Positions 7,860 through 16,017 of a stretch of DNA of 38,761 bases are shown piece by piece. The notes below the pieces were generated by a model that saw only the letters and a list, made by a program, of their open reading frames with translations, ran no database searches and was not told the DNA's origin. How positions within the stretch are numbered: the first letter of the stretch is position 1; every line of letters begins with the position of its first letter. Where the stretch lies: assembly GCA_011371455.1 (NCBI GenBank), contig DRQN01000173.1, positions 1 through 38,761 of the forward strand, written 5' to 3'. This DNA comes from Gammaproteobacteria bacterium (GTDB lineage: Bacteria > Pseudomonadota > Gammaproteobacteria > SZUA-152). The translations under genes were made by a program, and so were the position numbers.

Positions 7860-7874
7860 GCTTATTCACTAAGC
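7860..7874. promoter_or_regulatory. Inverted repeat upstream of csoS1D
   Basis: GCTTA-TTCAC-TAAGC is a perfect 5-5-5 inverted repeat about 17 bases before the csoS1D start. It includes TTA-N5-TAA, similar in type to LysR-family (CbbR) half-sites. Regulatory function is inferred. Confidence 0.35.
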
Positions 7875-8040
7875 CTGGGGGCTCTGCCGCAGAGCGCGGT
7901 TTCGACCGGGCTCAAGCATTCGGCTCCGGGGCGGGACGCCAGATGGCGCCGCAAACATGCCGGGACACGCAAGGAAACAGAACGCCGCCGACAGAAGAAG
8001 CCAGTAAGGACAATCCCGCCCGGCAGTTCGTCAGCCGGCA

Positions 8041-8060
8041 CCCGAATCCGGAGGTTCAGG
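8041..8060. repeat. Dispersed 20-bp palindrome, copy 3
   Basis: CCCGAATCCGGAGGTTCAGG, a degenerate member of the family, in the spacer between mcdB and csoS1D. Confidence 0.55.
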
Positions 8061-8107
8061 CGATAGCCGCCCGGTAAACACGGGGTGAAGATATCAGACT
8101 GCGGTGC

Positions 8108-8350
8108 TCAATCCGGCCACACGCGGCGGCCTCCACCGCTCGAGAAGGAATCCGGCTGGGCGGATTTGCCCTTCACCGGCGAAGGCTTCTTCGGCTTTGC
8201 GCGGGATGCCGCGGGCTTCTTCGGCCTGGGTGCCTTCACCGGCGCGTCGGCCTCCGTCTTCACCGGCGCAGCAGCCTGGCCGGCGACCCCCGCCTTGGTC
8301 TTGCGCATGGAATTGACGAGCTTCTGTCGTGTGGCGTCCTTATCGGTCAT
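8108..8350 (-). CDS. mcdB: McdB-like carboxysome-positioning adaptor
   Basis: An 80-residue, highly basic, Ala/Pro/Lys-rich and probably disordered protein. It starts MTDKDATRQKLVNSMRKTKAG and ends GGGRRVWPD; a C-terminal tryptophan in such a tail is a mark of McdB proteins of alpha-carboxysomes. The gene overlaps the 3' end of the ParA-type gene by 11 bases, the arrangement expected for an McdA-McdB pair. McdB binds carboxysomes and stimulates the McdA ATPase, so that carboxysomes are spread over the nucleoid. The assignment rests on context, composition and terminal motif rather than on a folded domain. Confidence 0.8.
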   Translation of the reverse strand: MTDKDATRQKLVNSMRKTKAGVAGQAAAPVKTEADAPVKAPRPKKPAASRAKPKKPSPVKGKSAQPDSFSSGGGRRVWPD

Positions 8351-8975
8351 ATGTAATTACCTCGCTGATCAATTGATCGAGTTCCGCTGCCGCAGCTGCG
8401 CCACGCCGGCCCATGTGAAAGACGCTCCTGCCCTCCAGCGCACTGGCGCGGTACACGGCACGGCGTCGAACCGCCGTCGCCGCCACCGCTATCTCCAGTT
8501 CCGCCAGCGCATCGGGCATCAGCCGTGACAAGGTTGTGCGTGCTTCGAGCTGGCTGATAACCAATAAGGCCGCCAGCCCGGGATTGACTTCGCGCGCCTG
8601 TTCAAGCGCACGCTCCAGGTGCACCATCGCCCACAGGTCGAGTGGAGAAGGTTGCACCGGAATCAGCGCAAGATCACCGGCTCGTAGTGCGGCGTGTGTC
8701 TGCGGCGCCAGCACCGAGGGTGGACAATCAATGACGATACGGCGGTAGCGCGTCTGCAGGTCGGCAAGCTGCGCGTCGAGATCAGCGGCTGCCGCAAATA
8801 CAGGGGGTAACAGCTCCCCGTACTCGCTGTTGGCATACCATTGCAGGGCCGAACCCTGTGGATCGGCATCGAGTATCACCGTCGGCTCGTTGCGAGCAAA
8901 GGCAGCCGCCAGATTCAGACTGAGCGTGGTCTTTCCCACGCCACCTTTGTTGCCAACCAGCACGATCACGGACAT
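8340..8975 (-). CDS. mcdA: ParA-type ATPase McdA
   Basis: A 211-residue ParA/MinD-family ATPase. The deviant Walker A motif NKGGVGKTT is at about residues 9-17, with the signature lysine before GGVGKT, and the Walker A' and Walker B regions follow (LDADPQGSALQW; IVIDCPPS). The start at 8975 is the ATG just before VIVLVGNKGG; a longer frame upstream overlaps acRAF and has no motif. In alpha-carboxysome loci this ATPase with McdB positions carboxysomes by a Brownian-ratchet gradient on DNA. It lies 10 bases downstream of acRAF and overlaps mcdB, so it belongs to the cso operon. Confidence 0.9.
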   Translation of the reverse strand: MSVIVLVGNKGGVGKTTLSLNLAAAFARNEPTVILDADPQGSALQWYANSEYGELLPPVFAAAADLDAQLADLQTRYRRIVIDCPPSVLAPQTHAALRAGDLALIPVQPSPLDLWAMVHLERALEQAREVNPGLAALLVISQLEARTTLSRLMPDALAELEIAVAATAVRRRAVYRASALEGRSVFHMGRRGAAAAAELDQLISEVITYDR

Positions 8976-8985
8976 GATGACGATC

Positions 8986-9249
8986 TCAGGGGCTGGCGTT
9001 GGCGTTATACAGCGCGTCGAGCTGCACGGCGAAATTTCGCTGCTCCATGGCAAGCTCGTCCGCACCTTCCCCGGCGTGGATCGTAATGTTCACATAATCA
9101 CGACCGAAACCCATGTCCGGGTACAGACCCTCGCGCTCCGACAGTTCTGCGGCACGATCGAGAAAGTCACGCAACGCTTCGTAATTTGCAAATCCGTAGC
9201 GTTTTTCCAGGCGATTGGGACGCTTGCGCTCCCGCCACTCCTCGTTCAT
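8986..9249 (-). CDS. acRAF, RubisCO assembly factor (pterin dehydratase-like)
   Basis: An 87-residue protein of the pterin-4a-carbinolamine dehydratase-like fold found in alpha-carboxysome operons. The core LEKRYGFANYEALRDFLDRAAELSEREGLYPDMGFGRDYVNITIHA resembles the dehydratase fold. Family members in this context act as RubisCO assembly chaperones (acRAF) rather than as pterin enzymes. It starts nine bases after the ferritin-like gene and is followed 10 bases later by mcdA. The role is assigned from the family and operon position. Confidence 0.85.
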   Translation of the reverse strand: MNEEWRERKRPNRLEKRYGFANYEALRDFLDRAAELSEREGLYPDMGFGRDYVNITIHAGEGADELAMEQRNFAVQLDALYNANASP

Positions 9250-9258
9250 GGCTGCTCC

Positions 9259-9735
9259 TCAGAAAGTGGCGCGTTCCGCTGGCGTTCTGGCAGCAGGACC
9301 TTCCAGTTCCTCGAGCCAGCGGGCAAACTCATCGACATGATGCTTCTCTTCCTTGAGGAGCGTTTCGAAAAACAGGCGATTATCGTGATCACCCATAGCT
9401 GCGCAATGGCGGGTGGCATTGTCGTACAAATGGACAATTTCCCTTTCAAAGCTGTGATTTTGCAATAACAGTTCACGCAGCGTGGAGCCCAGACGAACCG
9501 GTCTGAGTTGTGAGGCGTTGGGGGCGACACCGAGTGCCAACATGCGGGCAATGATGCGATCGACATGCCCCAGCTCTTCGCTTGCTTCCTGGCCCAGGCG
9601 CCGTGCAGCATCGTCCAGCCCCCAGCCCGCCACCAGGCGCGATTGGGTACTGTACTGCTGCACCGCTGAAAACTCGAGGCTCAGCGCCCGTCCAAGATAA
9701 CCGAGGACGTGCCGATCAGCGCTGGTGTAGAGCAT
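9259..9735 (-). CDS. Carboxysome-locus ferritin-like protein
   Basis: A 158-residue four-helix-bundle protein of the ferritin/bacterioferritin superfamily. The first helix has an acidic residue in LEFSAVQQY, and two ExxH motifs follow (EELGH and EEKHH), giving a plausible complete di-iron site. Such genes recur directly after csoS1 in alpha-carboxysome operons; their function is not settled, with iron storage or redox protection suggested. The start is 15 bases downstream of the last csoS1 stop, and the end is nine bases before acRAF, so it is co-transcribed. Confidence 0.85.
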   Translation of the reverse strand: MLYTSADRHVLGYLGRALSLEFSAVQQYSTQSRLVAGWGLDDAARRLGQEASEELGHVDRIIARMLALGVAPNASQLRPVRLGSTLRELLLQNHSFEREIVHLYDNATRHCAAMGDHDNRLFFETLLKEEKHHVDEFARWLEELEGPAARTPAERATF

Positions 9736-9750
9736 GATGGCAAACCCCGA

Positions 9751-10071
9751 TTAAGTAGCGGCGCGCTTGCCCGTAGAGCCCGTCCCGCCACCGAGCACCG
9801 GCTCCACTTCACTGTGCGGGCGAGCGATGATATGCGCAGCGACCAGGCCGTCACCCACCCGTTCGCAGGCATCGGCACCCGCACGCACCGCCGCGTTCAC
9901 TGCACCGGTCTCGCCACGCACCAGCACGGTAACATAGCCACCGCCGACGAATTCACGGCCAACAAGGTGCACTTCTGCGGCCTTGGTCATGGCGTCTGCC
10001 GCCTCGATTGCGGGCACCAGCCCGCGGGTCTCGATCATGCCCAGTGCAATACCGTAGTTGTCGTTGGTCAT
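9751..10071 (-). CDS. csoS1: CsoS1 hexameric shell protein (third copy)
   Basis: A 106-residue BMC-H protein. It keeps the CsoS1 core ([20 protein letters not shown], pore loop [17 protein letters not shown]) and differs from the other two copies mainly in the C-terminal tail ([13 protein letters not shown]). Hexamers tile the facets of the carboxysome shell, and the positively charged pore is thought to pass bicarbonate and phosphorylated metabolites. It is separated from the preceding copy by 189 bases that include a possible attenuator, so its level may differ. Its place after the other two matches csoS1B, but the A/B/C label cannot be fixed from sequence. Confidence 0.93.
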   Translation of the reverse strand: MTNDNYGIALGMIETRGLVPAIEAADAMTKAAEVHLVGREFVGGGYVTVLVRGETGAVNAAVRAGADACERVGDGLVAAHIIARPHSEVEPVLGGGTGSTGKRAAT

Positions 10072-10107
10072 GGCTTGGTTCTCCTGTTGGATAAATTACG
10101 GGCTCGC

Positions 10108-10130
10108 AAAAACAAGTCCCCGGTCCGGGG
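10108..10130 (-). terminator. Possible attenuator between csoS1 copies 2 and 3
   Basis: Read on the minus strand, a short GC hairpin (CCCCG, loop GAC, CGGGG at 10118-10130) is followed by ACTTGTTTTTG. This resembles a weak intrinsic terminator in the 189-base csoS1 spacer, which is unusually long for this operon. It could lower expression of the last csoS1 gene and the genes after it. The stem is only five pairs. Confidence 0.35.
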
Positions 10131-10260
10131 CGATGAAAACACCCACCTGGCACGCAATGGGTCGAGGCACATGGAATAAACGATGCGATCTCTCCCCGGC
10201 GCACCAGGCGAAATGGTTCAACCGACTAAAACAACACCTGATAAGCGAGTCCCGAATGTC

Positions 10261-10575
10261 TTACTTGGAATTCGCCTTGCCAGCATCACCCGTGGGCAAT
10301 ACGGGCTCAACTTCACGATGCGGGCGGGCAATGATGTGCGCAGCAACCAGGCCGTCACCCACCCGTTCACAGGCATCGGCACCCGCGCGCACGGCCGCAT
10401 TGACCGCACCGGTCTCGCCGCGTACCAGAACGGTGACATAGCCGCCACCGACGAATTCGCGGCCGATGAGGCGCACTTCCGCAGCCTTGGTCATGGCGTC
10501 TGCCGCCTCGATTGCGGGCACCAGCCCGCGGGTCTCGATCATGCCCAGTGCAATACCGTAATTGTCATTTGCCAT
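10261..10575 (-). CDS. csoS1: CsoS1 hexameric shell protein (second copy)
   Basis: A 104-residue BMC-H shell protein nearly identical to its neighbours through residue 90 and ending PTGDAGKANSK. The pore loop FVGGGYV is intact. It is 69 bases after the first copy. The near identity at protein and DNA level means the three copies are young duplicates or are kept alike by gene conversion. Confidence 0.93.
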   Translation of the reverse strand: MANDNYGIALGMIETRGLVPAIEAADAMTKAAEVRLIGREFVGGGYVTVLVRGETGAVNAAVRAGADACERVGDGLVAAHIIARPHREVEPVLPTGDAGKANSK

Positions 10576-10644
10576 TGGTTTGTTCTCCGTCGTTACTTGT
10601 TGTCAAATAAATGAATGCGTCAGCATCACGATGTGAAACACCGC

Positions 10645-10944
10645 CTATGCCTTGAATTTGTTGTCGAGAATGGGCTCGACCTCACGGTGAGGACGGGCAA
10701 TGATGTGTGCGGCAACCAGGCCGTCACCTACCCGCTCACAGGCATCCGCACCCGCACGTACGGCCGCATTGACCGCACCGGTCTCGCCGCGCACCAGAAC
10801 GGTGACATAGCCACCACCGACGAAGTCGCGGCCGACAAGGCGCACTTCCGCAGCCTTGGTCATGGCGTCTGCCGCCTCGATTGCGGGCACCAGCCCTCGT
10901 GTTTCAATCATACCCAGTGCAATGCCGTAATTGTCGCTAGCCAT
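10645..10944 (-). CDS. csoS1: CsoS1 hexameric shell protein (first copy)
   Basis: A 99-residue BMC-H protein, the shortest of the three, with the same core and pore loop FVGGGYV and a short tail DNKFKA. It follows csoS4B by 58 bases. Shell facets are built from such hexamers. In the known order this position corresponds to csoS1C, but assignment to C or A is by position only. Confidence 0.93.
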   Translation of the reverse strand: MASDNYGIALGMIETRGLVPAIEAADAMTKAAEVRLVGRDFVGGGYVTVLVRGETGAVNAAVRAGADACERVGDGLVAAHIIARPHREVEPILDNKFKA

Positions 10945-11002
10945 CTTTGTATCTCCTGCTGACTCGGTTCTATCATTTGGTTAGTGAAAATATTAAAAAT
11001 CC

Positions 11003-11278
11003 CTATTGACCTGCCTGCTCGGCCAAACAGCTGTTTATGCTCCCCTGGTCAATGATTCCGCCGATGGTGAGATCGGTCAGAATACCGAAATCACCAGCCG
11101 CGTACCGTGCCGCCGAACCGCTCACGGTGAACACCCAATTGCCCTCACGGACACCAACCGGATCGACTGCCACCAAACGTTTGCCCTTGCGGTCACGCAA
11201 CACCCGCAAACTGATCAGTTTCAGGCCGGCGACACGCTGAGTGCAAACGAGCGGCGCCTCGACCCGCAAAATTTCCAT
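11003..11278 (-). CDS. csoS4B: CsoS4B pentameric shell vertex protein
   Basis: A 91-residue EutN/CcmL-family (BMV) protein. It contains the pattern MEILRVEAPLVCTQRVAGL, LVAVDPVGVREGNWVFTVSGSAAR and DLTIGGIID expected for CsoS4. Pentamers cap the twelve vertices of the icosahedral shell and are needed to keep it closed to CO2. The ATG overlaps the stop region of csoS4A by one base at 11278, so translation is coupled. Confidence 0.93.
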   Translation of the reverse strand: MEILRVEAPLVCTQRVAGLKLISLRVLRDRKGKRLVAVDPVGVREGNWVFTVSGSAARYAAGDFGILTDLTIGGIIDQGSINSCLAEQAGQ

Positions 11279-11550
11279 CAGCGCTCGCCCCCTTCCGGCG
11301 CATCCTCTTCCGGCGGCCAGTAGTCGATGATGCCAACGATCGTGAAATCGCTCGGGTACTCTTTGCTACCCGCAGCCTCGCGGGCAGCGGAACTGCCGAC
11401 ACAGATCACCCAGTCGCCAGGCGCGCAGCCGACACTATCGACGGCTACCAGGAGCGCACTACCATCACGCACCACCTGCAGGTGCTTGTGCTCGAGGGTC
11501 TGGATGCGATTGGTCGACACCAGAGGACTGACAACCTGGCAAATCTTCAT
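11278..11550 (-). CDS. csoS4A: CsoS4A pentameric shell vertex protein
   Basis: A 90-residue BMV protein starting MKICQVVSPLVSTNRIQTLEH, with VDSVGCAPGDWVICVGSSAARE and DFTIVGIIDYW. It pairs with csoS4B as in other alpha-carboxysome operons. It overlaps the csoSCA stop by four bases (ATGA). Like CsoS4B it forms vertex pentamers. Confidence 0.93.
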   Translation of the reverse strand: MKICQVVSPLVSTNRIQTLEHKHLQVVRDGSALLVAVDSVGCAPGDWVICVGSSAAREAAGSKEYPSDFTIVGIIDYWPPEEDAPEGGER

Positions 11551-13091
11551 CCGTGGACTTCCTGTGCGCCGACCGAACAGGCCAACACCTCGATGCGTCC
11601 GCCGGCGTTACAGTCGCGAACCACCTGCAAGGTATGCAGCAAGCCTTTCTCGGCGAGCTTTGCATAGCGCGAGGTCAAGGCATCCGTCACACGGGCGCAA
11701 CGTTTGATCGCTCGCTCACGCGCGCCCGGCACCTGGCCGTGGTAGTCATAACGCACCACCACCGGGATGGGCAGGCCATGCGCGACATTGAGTTTGGAAA
11801 AAATACTCACCCCGACATCGAGATCCTGTGCAGCCTCTTCAACGGTGTCGAGGTAGGCGAAATACGTCAGGTTGCGTAGCTGCACTTCCTCAAAACCAAT
11901 CCCGGCCCCGATGAAACGTTCGGCGTGGCCGATATCCTCATAATGTTCGCCGTGGAAAGCGCGTACATAATCGATCTGCGAAAAATTGTTGGCAATCAGC
12001 CGGGTAACCAGTTTCGCCATACCCGGGGCAACGTTATCGGTCGTCGCGTCGACGAGTTCTCTGATGCGTGCCTCCGCCTCGTAAGCCGACAGGCGCAAGG
12101 TCTCCTTGCGGATTTCACCGGCATCGAGGTAACGCTCGAGCGCAATATCGCCGCTGCCATCCGGCACATGCACGCGAATCACGTCGGTATCCGTATCCAG
12201 TCCTATCAACAACAGGTCAATGGAGGCGCCACAGCAAAAACTGTTTTCCACCGCCTGGCGGAAAGCATACAGCTGACCGAGCGCACCCTGGGCCGCAAGG
12301 GTCGCATCGGAGCCGTGCGCGGCACAGCCCTGATTGTCAGGATCGCCCGAACTGTAGTGATAGACAGCCACCTTGAGGTAGCGCGTCGGCAGGCCGGAGT
12401 CATCGGGCCGGCCTTGGCGAAGCCGCAGCATCTCGGTCTCCACCCACTTCTGGATACTGTCATCGACGTCGAACATGGCACCCGCATAAGACTTGCGGCG
12501 CACGGCCCGGTAGGGCAGCCGCAATACATAGCGGATCACATGCGCCAACCGCCCATCAGCACAGGGAGACACGTCCAGGGTGTGGAACCCACAGTCCTGA
12601 AGAAAACGGCGAAATGCCTGTTCTTCCTCCACAGAACCCAGCGGGGTCTCGGTGAAAAACTCGTCGCAAAAACGCCGGTACGTCTCGAACAGGCACCAGG
12701 CAAATAAACGGCGCATATCGAGCTGGTTCACCCAGGCATCTTCCAGGATCTCCTCAGGAAGACCAAAGCCCAGCTGTTCGCGCGCAATGGCTTGCGCCCG
12801 CACCTCGAAATCCTCTTCGTGCTGCAACGCCGAGATCCTTTTCAGAACCGGGACAATGGCATCGAAAGAGGCCTTGACGCTGCGCTCATAATCAAACAGC
12901 TGCTGATTTTCATCGACGCGCGTCAATGCATGGGTTTCATGCCTGCCCTGCATCTGCGCGACAGCCGGGCGCGCGGCACCAAACGCGCCTCGCCTGAACG
13001 AGTCGGCCTGGCTGCTGGGCTTCTTGCCCAGGGGCGCCGCTGTCTGCGACCAGCAGAGCGAGCGTGGGTGATTGCGACGTGAACTCAACAT
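11547..13091 (-). CDS. csoSCA: Carboxysomal carbonic anhydrase CsoSCA (CsoS3)
   Basis: A 514-residue epsilon-class beta-type carbonic anhydrase that converts bicarbonate to CO2 inside the carboxysome. Likely zinc ligands are Cys177 (SPCADGR), His245 (VAVYHYSS) and Cys256 (NQGCAAHG), and the catalytic Asp179/Arg181 pair lies in CADGR. The N-terminal about 50 residues are basic and disordered (MLSSRRNHPRSL...), the region that in relatives tethers the enzyme to RubisCO. The C-terminal domain is the inactive pseudo-duplicate of the catalytic one. The length fits the family. It sits between csoS2 and csoS4A, the standard order. Confidence 0.94.
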   Translation of the reverse strand: MLSSRRNHPRSLCWSQTAAPLGKKPSSQADSFRRGAFGAARPAVAQMQGRHETHALTRVDENQQLFDYERSVKASFDAIVPVLKRISALQHEEDFEVRAQAIAREQLGFGLPEEILEDAWVNQLDMRRLFAWCLFETYRRFCDEFFTETPLGSVEEEQAFRRFLQDCGFHTLDVSPCADGRLAHVIRYVLRLPYRAVRRKSYAGAMFDVDDSIQKWVETEMLRLRQGRPDDSGLPTRYLKVAVYHYSSGDPDNQGCAAHGSDATLAAQGALGQLYAFRQAVENSFCCGASIDLLLIGLDTDTDVIRVHVPDGSGDIALERYLDAGEIRKETLRLSAYEAEARIRELVDATTDNVAPGMAKLVTRLIANNFSQIDYVRAFHGEHYEDIGHAERFIGAGIGFEEVQLRNLTYFAYLDTVEEAAQDLDVGVSIFSKLNVAHGLPIPVVVRYDYHGQVPGARERAIKRCARVTDALTSRYAKLAEKGLLHTLQVVRDCNAGGRIEVLACSVGAQEVHG

Positions 13092-13109
13092 TACGACTTA
13101 TAATCGGGG

Positions 13110-15545
13110 TCAGCCCCGCGCGCCCCCCGAGTAAGTCACCAGAGAACCTTTTTCGCTATTCCCACTGCCACCCGTCACTTTACTGACAGGCTCACTCACT
13201 GCTTCATTTCTCTTGCTCGGCGGGGCTGAGGCGATAGTGCTGCCGCGGCGGGTTGGATTACGCCGCATGGCGGATCTGCCTTCAGTACCGGTAACAAGGT
13301 CGCCGGTATCCCAGTCATTACCCGTGATCCTCGAGTCACCGATGCCTTCGCCGCTGATACGGGACTTCACGCGTCCTTCAACGCTGGCCGCCGTCTCCGG
13401 CAGCGGCGATTCTGCGCGCGCCGAACGGCCGGAACGAAATTCTTCCGTACCCGTCACCTTGCCCGTCGCCATACCGAATGGCCCGGTGATCTGGCCCTGG
13501 GCATAACGGGTTCCCGTCACGCCCGCCGGAGTGTCTTGCGTGGCCTGGGCAGCCATATTGGCAACACTGAACTGGCCCCAAGGCGCATCTCCACCCAGCG
13601 ACTGTGGAAAATCCGGGCTGGCGGGCTCCGCAGCAGTCGCCGCACAGGCATTCGCATACTGGTCGGCGCCGATATAGGGCGTCCCCGTCAATGGCTCACA
13701 GTCGCCCTTCTCGGTCCCGGTCACTTTCCCGCCGATGCCAGGCTGCTGGCCGGTCATCACGGCGCCAGCGGCGCCCTTTTGCACCGAGGTACGCGCTGCA
13801 GCCACGGTGGATGCCTCCGGCTTGCAATAATCGTAGTATTGCTCAGCCCCCGCATAGCCAGTACCGGTAATCGCCTTGCAGGTACCGGGCTCGTCGCCCG
13901 TGACCTTGCCGGAACGTCCGGTCATGGTGCCCGTCACCAGCTTACCGCTAAATGTCTGCGAAACGCCCACCTTGGCGTCCTGCGGCTCCGGTACGCTGGC
14001 ACAAAAATCACGGTACTGTTCCCCGCCGACGTAGTCGTCACCGCTGATGATGCGACAGGTGCCAGGCTCGTCACCGGTAACCCGCTCGCTGCGCCCGACC
14101 ATGGTGCCGGTCACGGAACCACCGCGCAGGGTATTGGTAGTGCCGACCTTGGCCGGCGCCTGACCCTCACCCGCCCGCATATATTGGCTGCCGGTCAATT
14201 CACGCTCAGCACCGGCTTCGTCACCCGTCACCTTGGGCGAACGACCTACCTCGTTGCCGGTCACCGGCTGACCCTTGCGGGTTTCGGTACGCGCCACCTT
14301 GGCCGGAGCAGGGACCGGAGCAGACTCAGGGCGATTGCCGCAGAAGGTCTCTGCATGCCCTGCCCCCAGGTACTCAACGCCCGTCACCTGCTGGCAGCTG
14401 CCCGGCTCATCACCGGTCACATGGTGACTGCGACCCAGCTCATTGCCGGTCACCGGGTTGCCGCGGAGGGTAGCGCTCAGCCTCACCTTGGGCGCCATTT
14501 TATTGGGCTCGGACTGGCAGAACTCACGAAAAATATCCGCACCCATATAGTCGGTGCCCGTCACGTCACGACAGGTACTGGGCTCATCGCCCGTGGTCTT
14601 GTGGCTGCGACCCACCATGGTGCCGGTGATCGTCTGGCCGTGGCTGGTTTCGCCCGCGCCCACTTTCCATGGCGCATCCTGTGCCGCGCCGACAGCGGGA
14701 TTCTTCGGCGGCCGAATGCGGCCACAAGGGGAACTCTTTTTCTGGCAGGTTTTGCCCTGGCGGCTACGTTGCGCACGCAGCGCCTGAGCCAGTTCACGGC
14801 CGGAAACAAGAGGATTCGCCGCACGCACGGTCTGTGCGGCGCTCATGCTGCTGGCGCTCACACCCGCCTTGCCACGGGCAGACATCGCCTGCCGGCGCGC
14901 CAGCGCAATCACGCGACTATTGTTTGCGGCACTGGCCTGTACCGTGGCACGCTTCTTTACTTGGCGTTGCGGTTTACGCGGTTTGCTGCCAGTCGCCGGC
15001 GCCTCGGCGACTCCGCCGCCCTTGCAACCACAACCACAATCTGCGGGGGAAGTCTCCGCCCCCACGCCCGCGCCCGTCATCGTTTTTTCTCTGGATTCTG
15101 GGCCGCGCACCCGGTCACGACTGCTCACGCCGCCCTTTCCATGAGTCGACATTGCCCGTCGACGAGCGATCACCACGGCACGACTGCCGCTCACGCCGAC
15201 GCCGGCAGCGGAAGCCCTTCCGCCAGCAGCAACAGCCGTCGAGCGCCTGGCCGACACAACTCGTGCATCTTCTTTCCGCGCAGGCGTCGCCGCTGCGGCT
15301 GGGCTCGGCGGCACCCGTACACGGTCGTGACTACTCACGCTGCGCTTGCCACCCTCGGACATTGCCCGGCGACGAGCCACGGAGGCGGCACGCCCTGTTG
15401 CATTCGCAGAATTTGAGCGGGCGGCAGGCGTCGCGGAAACCGCATTATCGTTGGCTGCCGCCTTGCCGCCACGGCTCAAGGCTTGCCGCCTGGCGAGTGC
15501 GGCCTGACGCCCGCCGCTGCTGTTGTTGCTGACAGTCTGTGCCAT
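13110..15545 (-). CDS. csoS2: Carboxysome scaffold protein CsoS2
   Basis: An 811-residue, Gly/Thr/Ser-rich, largely disordered scaffold. The ATG at 15545 (MAQTVSNNSSGG) is chosen over a GTG five codons upstream. The N-terminal region has four basic repeats of the type LARRQALSRGGK, RRRAMSEGGK, RRRAMSTHGK and RRQAMSARGK, which bind RubisCO. The middle has six M-repeats (KVG..T..G..VTGTMVGRS..VTGDEPGTC..ITG..Y.G.EQY..FC). The third lacks both usual cysteines. The C-terminal region (from about SLGGDAPWG) keeps the ITG/VTG motifs that contact the shell. No canonical heptamer for the -1 frameshift known in some CsoS2 genes was recognised, so one or two isoforms cannot be predicted. Confidence 0.95.
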   Translation of the reverse strand: MAQTVSNNSSGGRQAALARRQALSRGGKAAANDNAVSATPAARSNSANATGRAASVARRRAMSEGGKRSVSSHDRVRVPPSPAAAATPARKEDARVVSARRSTAVAAGGRASAAGVGVSGSRAVVIARRRAMSTHGKGGVSSRDRVRGPESREKTMTGAGVGAETSPADCGCGCKGGGVAEAPATGSKPRKPQRQVKKRATVQASAANNSRVIALARRQAMSARGKAGVSASSMSAAQTVRAANPLVSGRELAQALRAQRSRQGKTCQKKSSPCGRIRPPKNPAVGAAQDAPWKVGAGETSHGQTITGTMVGRSHKTTGDEPSTCRDVTGTDYMGADIFREFCQSEPNKMAPKVRLSATLRGNPVTGNELGRSHHVTGDEPGSCQQVTGVEYLGAGHAETFCGNRPESAPVPAPAKVARTETRKGQPVTGNEVGRSPKVTGDEAGAERELTGSQYMRAGEGQAPAKVGTTNTLRGGSVTGTMVGRSERVTGDEPGTCRIISGDDYVGGEQYRDFCASVPEPQDAKVGVSQTFSGKLVTGTMTGRSGKVTGDEPGTCKAITGTGYAGAEQYYDYCKPEASTVAAARTSVQKGAAGAVMTGQQPGIGGKVTGTEKGDCEPLTGTPYIGADQYANACAATAAEPASPDFPQSLGGDAPWGQFSVANMAAQATQDTPAGVTGTRYAQGQITGPFGMATGKVTGTEEFRSGRSARAESPLPETAASVEGRVKSRISGEGIGDSRITGNDWDTGDLVTGTEGRSAMRRNPTRRGSTIASAPPSKRNEAVSEPVSKVTGGSGNSEKGSLVTYSGGARG

Positions 15546-15590
15546 CGTAAACCCCGTCACGTTGTTTGCTGGATTCGAACCTTGTCAGCA

Positions 15591-15612
15591 GTTGCCCCGG
15601 AACCGGGGCAAC
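15591..15612 (-). promoter_or_regulatory. Strong stem-loop between cbbS and csoS2
   Basis: GTTGCCCCG pairs with CGGGGCAAC around a four-base loop (GAAC). No U-run follows on the minus strand, so it is more likely an mRNA-processing or stability element, or a partial block, than a full terminator. A hairpin at this place would help explain more RubisCO than shell protein, as discussed for other cso operons. Confidence 0.6.
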
Positions 15613-15625
15613 CACCATAGAGCCC

Positions 15626-15970
15626 CTAGCCGCGACCCTCGTAGACCACAAAACAGACACCCTGACTCTGGGTGTAGGTATCGTAGCCGAGCAAACGGAC
15701 ATGGTGATCCGGGTAGGCGCGACGACAAGCCTCCAGCTCATCAAGCACTCGATCGAGGCTCGTTTCACCGAAAAACGGCAGCTTCCACATCGTCCAATAG
15801 TGATTGAATGCACGGCTTGGGTGCTCGTGCTCAATGGACGGGGTCCAGCCCTGCGCAATGATGTAGTTTATCTGCGCCTCAACTTCTTGCTGAGTCAGCT
15901 TGGGCAGGAAACCGAAAGTCTCCAGCGTGGGGACGGTCTGGTAGTCACCCATTTCATGCGTGCCAGTCAT
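15626..15970 (-). CDS. cbbS: RubisCO small subunit, form IA
   Basis: A 114-residue small subunit with the family signature ETFGFLPKLTQQEVEAQINYIIAQGWTPSIEH, YWTMWKLPFFGE and EACRRAYPDHHVRLLGYD. It assembles with CbbL as L8S8. The ATG at 15970 follows a good GAGGAAA ribosome-binding site. It lies 47 bases downstream of cbbL on the same strand. Confidence 0.97.
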   Translation of the reverse strand: MTGTHEMGDYQTVPTLETFGFLPKLTQQEVEAQINYIIAQGWTPSIEHEHPSRAFNHYWTMWKLPFFGETSLDRVLDELEACRRAYPDHHVRLLGYDTYTQSQGVCFVVYEGRG

Positions 15971-16017
15971 AATAATTTCCTCATATTTGATTTAGCTTCG
16001 GGTTCGCCAACAGCTGT

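Noticed and set aside
13378-15416. Long plus-strand and alternate-frame ORFs across csoS2
   Set aside because: They are shadows of the high-GC repeats in csoS2; the minus-strand frame has the CsoS2 repeat architecture and the others have no recognisable content.
13110-15540. The csoS2 repeats as a CRISPR array or satellite DNA
   Set aside because: The periodic blocks are in-frame protein repeats of unequal length that encode VTG/ITG motifs, with no constant repeat and variable spacer structure.
13110-15545. A programmed -1 frameshift site in csoS2
   Set aside because: Such a site is known for some CsoS2 genes, but I found no canonical X-XXY-YYZ heptamer followed by a clear hairpin in the late M region, so I do not call one.
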